From positions 1-64,000 of the forward strand of contig NZ_JAAIMM010000009.1 of NCBI RefSeq assembly GCF_013300725.1: a stretch of DNA of 64,000 nucleotides, in the 5' to 3' direction. Position numbers and translations under genes: made by a program. Below the pieces are notes generated by a model, which was given only the letters and a program-made list of their open reading frames with translations, was not told where the DNA came from and did not search any database. Source of the stretch: Allocoprococcus comes. GTDB taxonomy: Bacteria; Bacillota; Clostridia; Lachnospirales; Lachnospiraceae. Positions within the stretch are counted from its first letter, which is position 1. Every line of letters starts with the position of its first letter. Shown in pieces: positions 63,439 to 64,000 of the stretch.

Positions 63439-64000
63439 GCGAAGCGCAGGACAGTCCGCTATTGCTTCTGCCGCCTACCGTGCCGGGGAGCGATTGTATA
63501 GCGAGTATTACGGCGAATACAGCGACTACACCCGCAAGGGCGGCGTGATCTGCTCCGACATTCTCCTGCCGTCCCATGCACCGCCAGAATACGCAGACCG
63601 TCAGACCCTATGGAACGCCGTGGAAAAAGCCGAGCGTGGGAAGAACGCCCAGCTTGCATACAGCTTTGACATTGCCTTGCAGAATGAATTTTCCCTTGAG
63701 GAAAACATCGCTCTTGCAAGGCAATTTTTATTGGAGAACTTTGTGAGCCGGGGCATGGTGGTTGACTTCGCCGTACACCAGCCAGACCGGGAGGACGGCG
63801 GCATACCAAACCCGCATTTTCATGTGCTTTGCCCTATCCGCCCCATCGAGCAGGACGGCAAATGGGGGCTAAAGCAACGCCGGGTGTATGAGCTGGACGA
63901 GGACGGCAACCGTATCCGAGACCAGAACGGCGAGTTTGTTTTCAACGCCGTTCCCGCTACCGACTGGGGCAGTCCCGAAACGCTGGAACATTGGCGGCAG
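63404..64000 (+). CDS. MobQ/MobA-type relaxase, cut by the window end
   Basis: Starts at ATG 63404 (MALFHLSVTQTKRSAGQSAI), 14 nt after AAGGAG, and stays open for 199 codons to the edge. Conserved points: ASAAYRAGERL in the N-terminal region (about 21-31) and the metal-binding NPHFHVLC (about 140-147). It would nick at oriT and lead the strand in transfer of the inner element. The missing C-terminus may hold a helicase or primase domain. Confidence 0.9.
   Translation, partial: MALFHLSVTQTKRSAGQSAIASAAYRAGERLYSEYYGEYSDYTRKGGVICSDILLPSHAPPEYADRQTLWNAVEKAERGKNAQLAYSFDIALQNEFSLEENIALARQFLLENFVSRGMVVDFAVHQPDREDGGIPNPHFHVLCPIRPIEQDGKWGLKQRRVYELDEDGNRIRDQNGEFVFNAVPATDWGSPETLEHWRQ

Larger units (their letters stand above)
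29763..64000. mobile_element. Plasmid-like integrative conjugative element (left part)
   Basis: From the tRNA-Arg 3' end to the window edge almost every gene is of mobile-element type: partition (parB-parA-parB), RepA_N-type replication protein, ImmA/XRE regulation, Y-family polymerase, sigma-like regulator, Cna-B adhesin, PcfB-like and TraG. No integrase is visible, so the right end and its recombinase must lie beyond 64000. The layout resembles conjugative elements of gut Firmicutes (Tn1549-like transfer genes) joined to a plasmid replicon. It is host to a group II intron and a second mobile element, both in traG. Confidence 0.75.
57599..64000. mobile_element. Integrative mobilizable element in traG exon 2
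   Basis: It begins at about 57599, and holds a serine recombinase, TnpV, an ABC exporter, DUF3847 and a MobQ relaxase, still open at the window end. Elements with large serine recombinases (Tn4451/Tn5397 types) cut at short GA-like sites, so no tRNA is needed. GC content and codon use of the recombinase, TnpV, DUF3847 and relaxase are clearly higher than that of the ABC genes between them, which suggests separate cargo. Confidence 0.8.

Overview
The window looks like the replication-origin region of a low-to-moderate GC anaerobic Firmicute, most likely a gut Lachnospiraceae species (Blautia/Dorea/Ruminococcus type). The basis is the gene order and the protein sequences (dnaA-dnaN-yaaA-recF-gyrB-gyrA facing away from rpmH-rnpA-yidD-yidC-jag-mnmE-mnmG-rsmG-parA-parB, with DUF4446 and DUF3881 proteins), plus the mobile elements. 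No database search was possible, so genus is inference.

Region 1 (1-5.5 kb): the 5' end of a 16S rRNA gene with two tandem promoters, tRNA-Ser(GCT), an acyltransferase, a split Fe-S fumarase whose alpha and beta genes are separated by a C_GCAxxG_C_C redox protein, and bioB-bioY behind a BirA-like operator. Region 2 (5.6-28.9 kb): the chromosome replication and segregation core. Genes left of 14.1 kb run leftward and genes right of it run rightward, as expected around oriC. Intergenic spaces carry three perfect parS sites upstream of parA, a seven-unit repeat array between mnmG and rsmG, and four copies of a dispersed, highly structured element of about 200 bp.

Region 3 (29.7 kb to the end) is a mobile element abutting the 3' end of tRNA-Arg(CCT), preceded by a decayed tRNA-Arg copy. 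The element starts with a TTAGCTG repeat array and a transcription attenuator, then a parB-parA-parB partition operon and a RepA_N-type replication protein with internal repeats. Next comes a cargo of an XRE regulator, a two-component system and a BceAB-like ABC exporter. After that lie a CpXC protein, an ImmA/IrrE protease and an XRE repressor divergent from a Y-family DNA polymerase/YolD pair with repressor operators laid over both promoters. A sigma-like regulator, a 1753-residue Cna-B/SpaA surface adhesin and conjugation genes (PcfB-like, TraG/VirD4) follow.

traG is interrupted twice: first by a 2.75-kb group II intron carrying its reverse transcriptase/maturase, then about 230 bp into the second exon by an integrative mobilizable element. 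That inner element carries a large serine recombinase, TnpV, a bacteriocin-type ABC exporter, a run of hairpins, DUF3847 and a MobQ-type relaxase cut by the window end. The parts suggest a plasmid-like conjugative element with its own partition, replication and damage-response mutagenesis functions, whose transfer gene is presently broken by a second, smaller mobile element.
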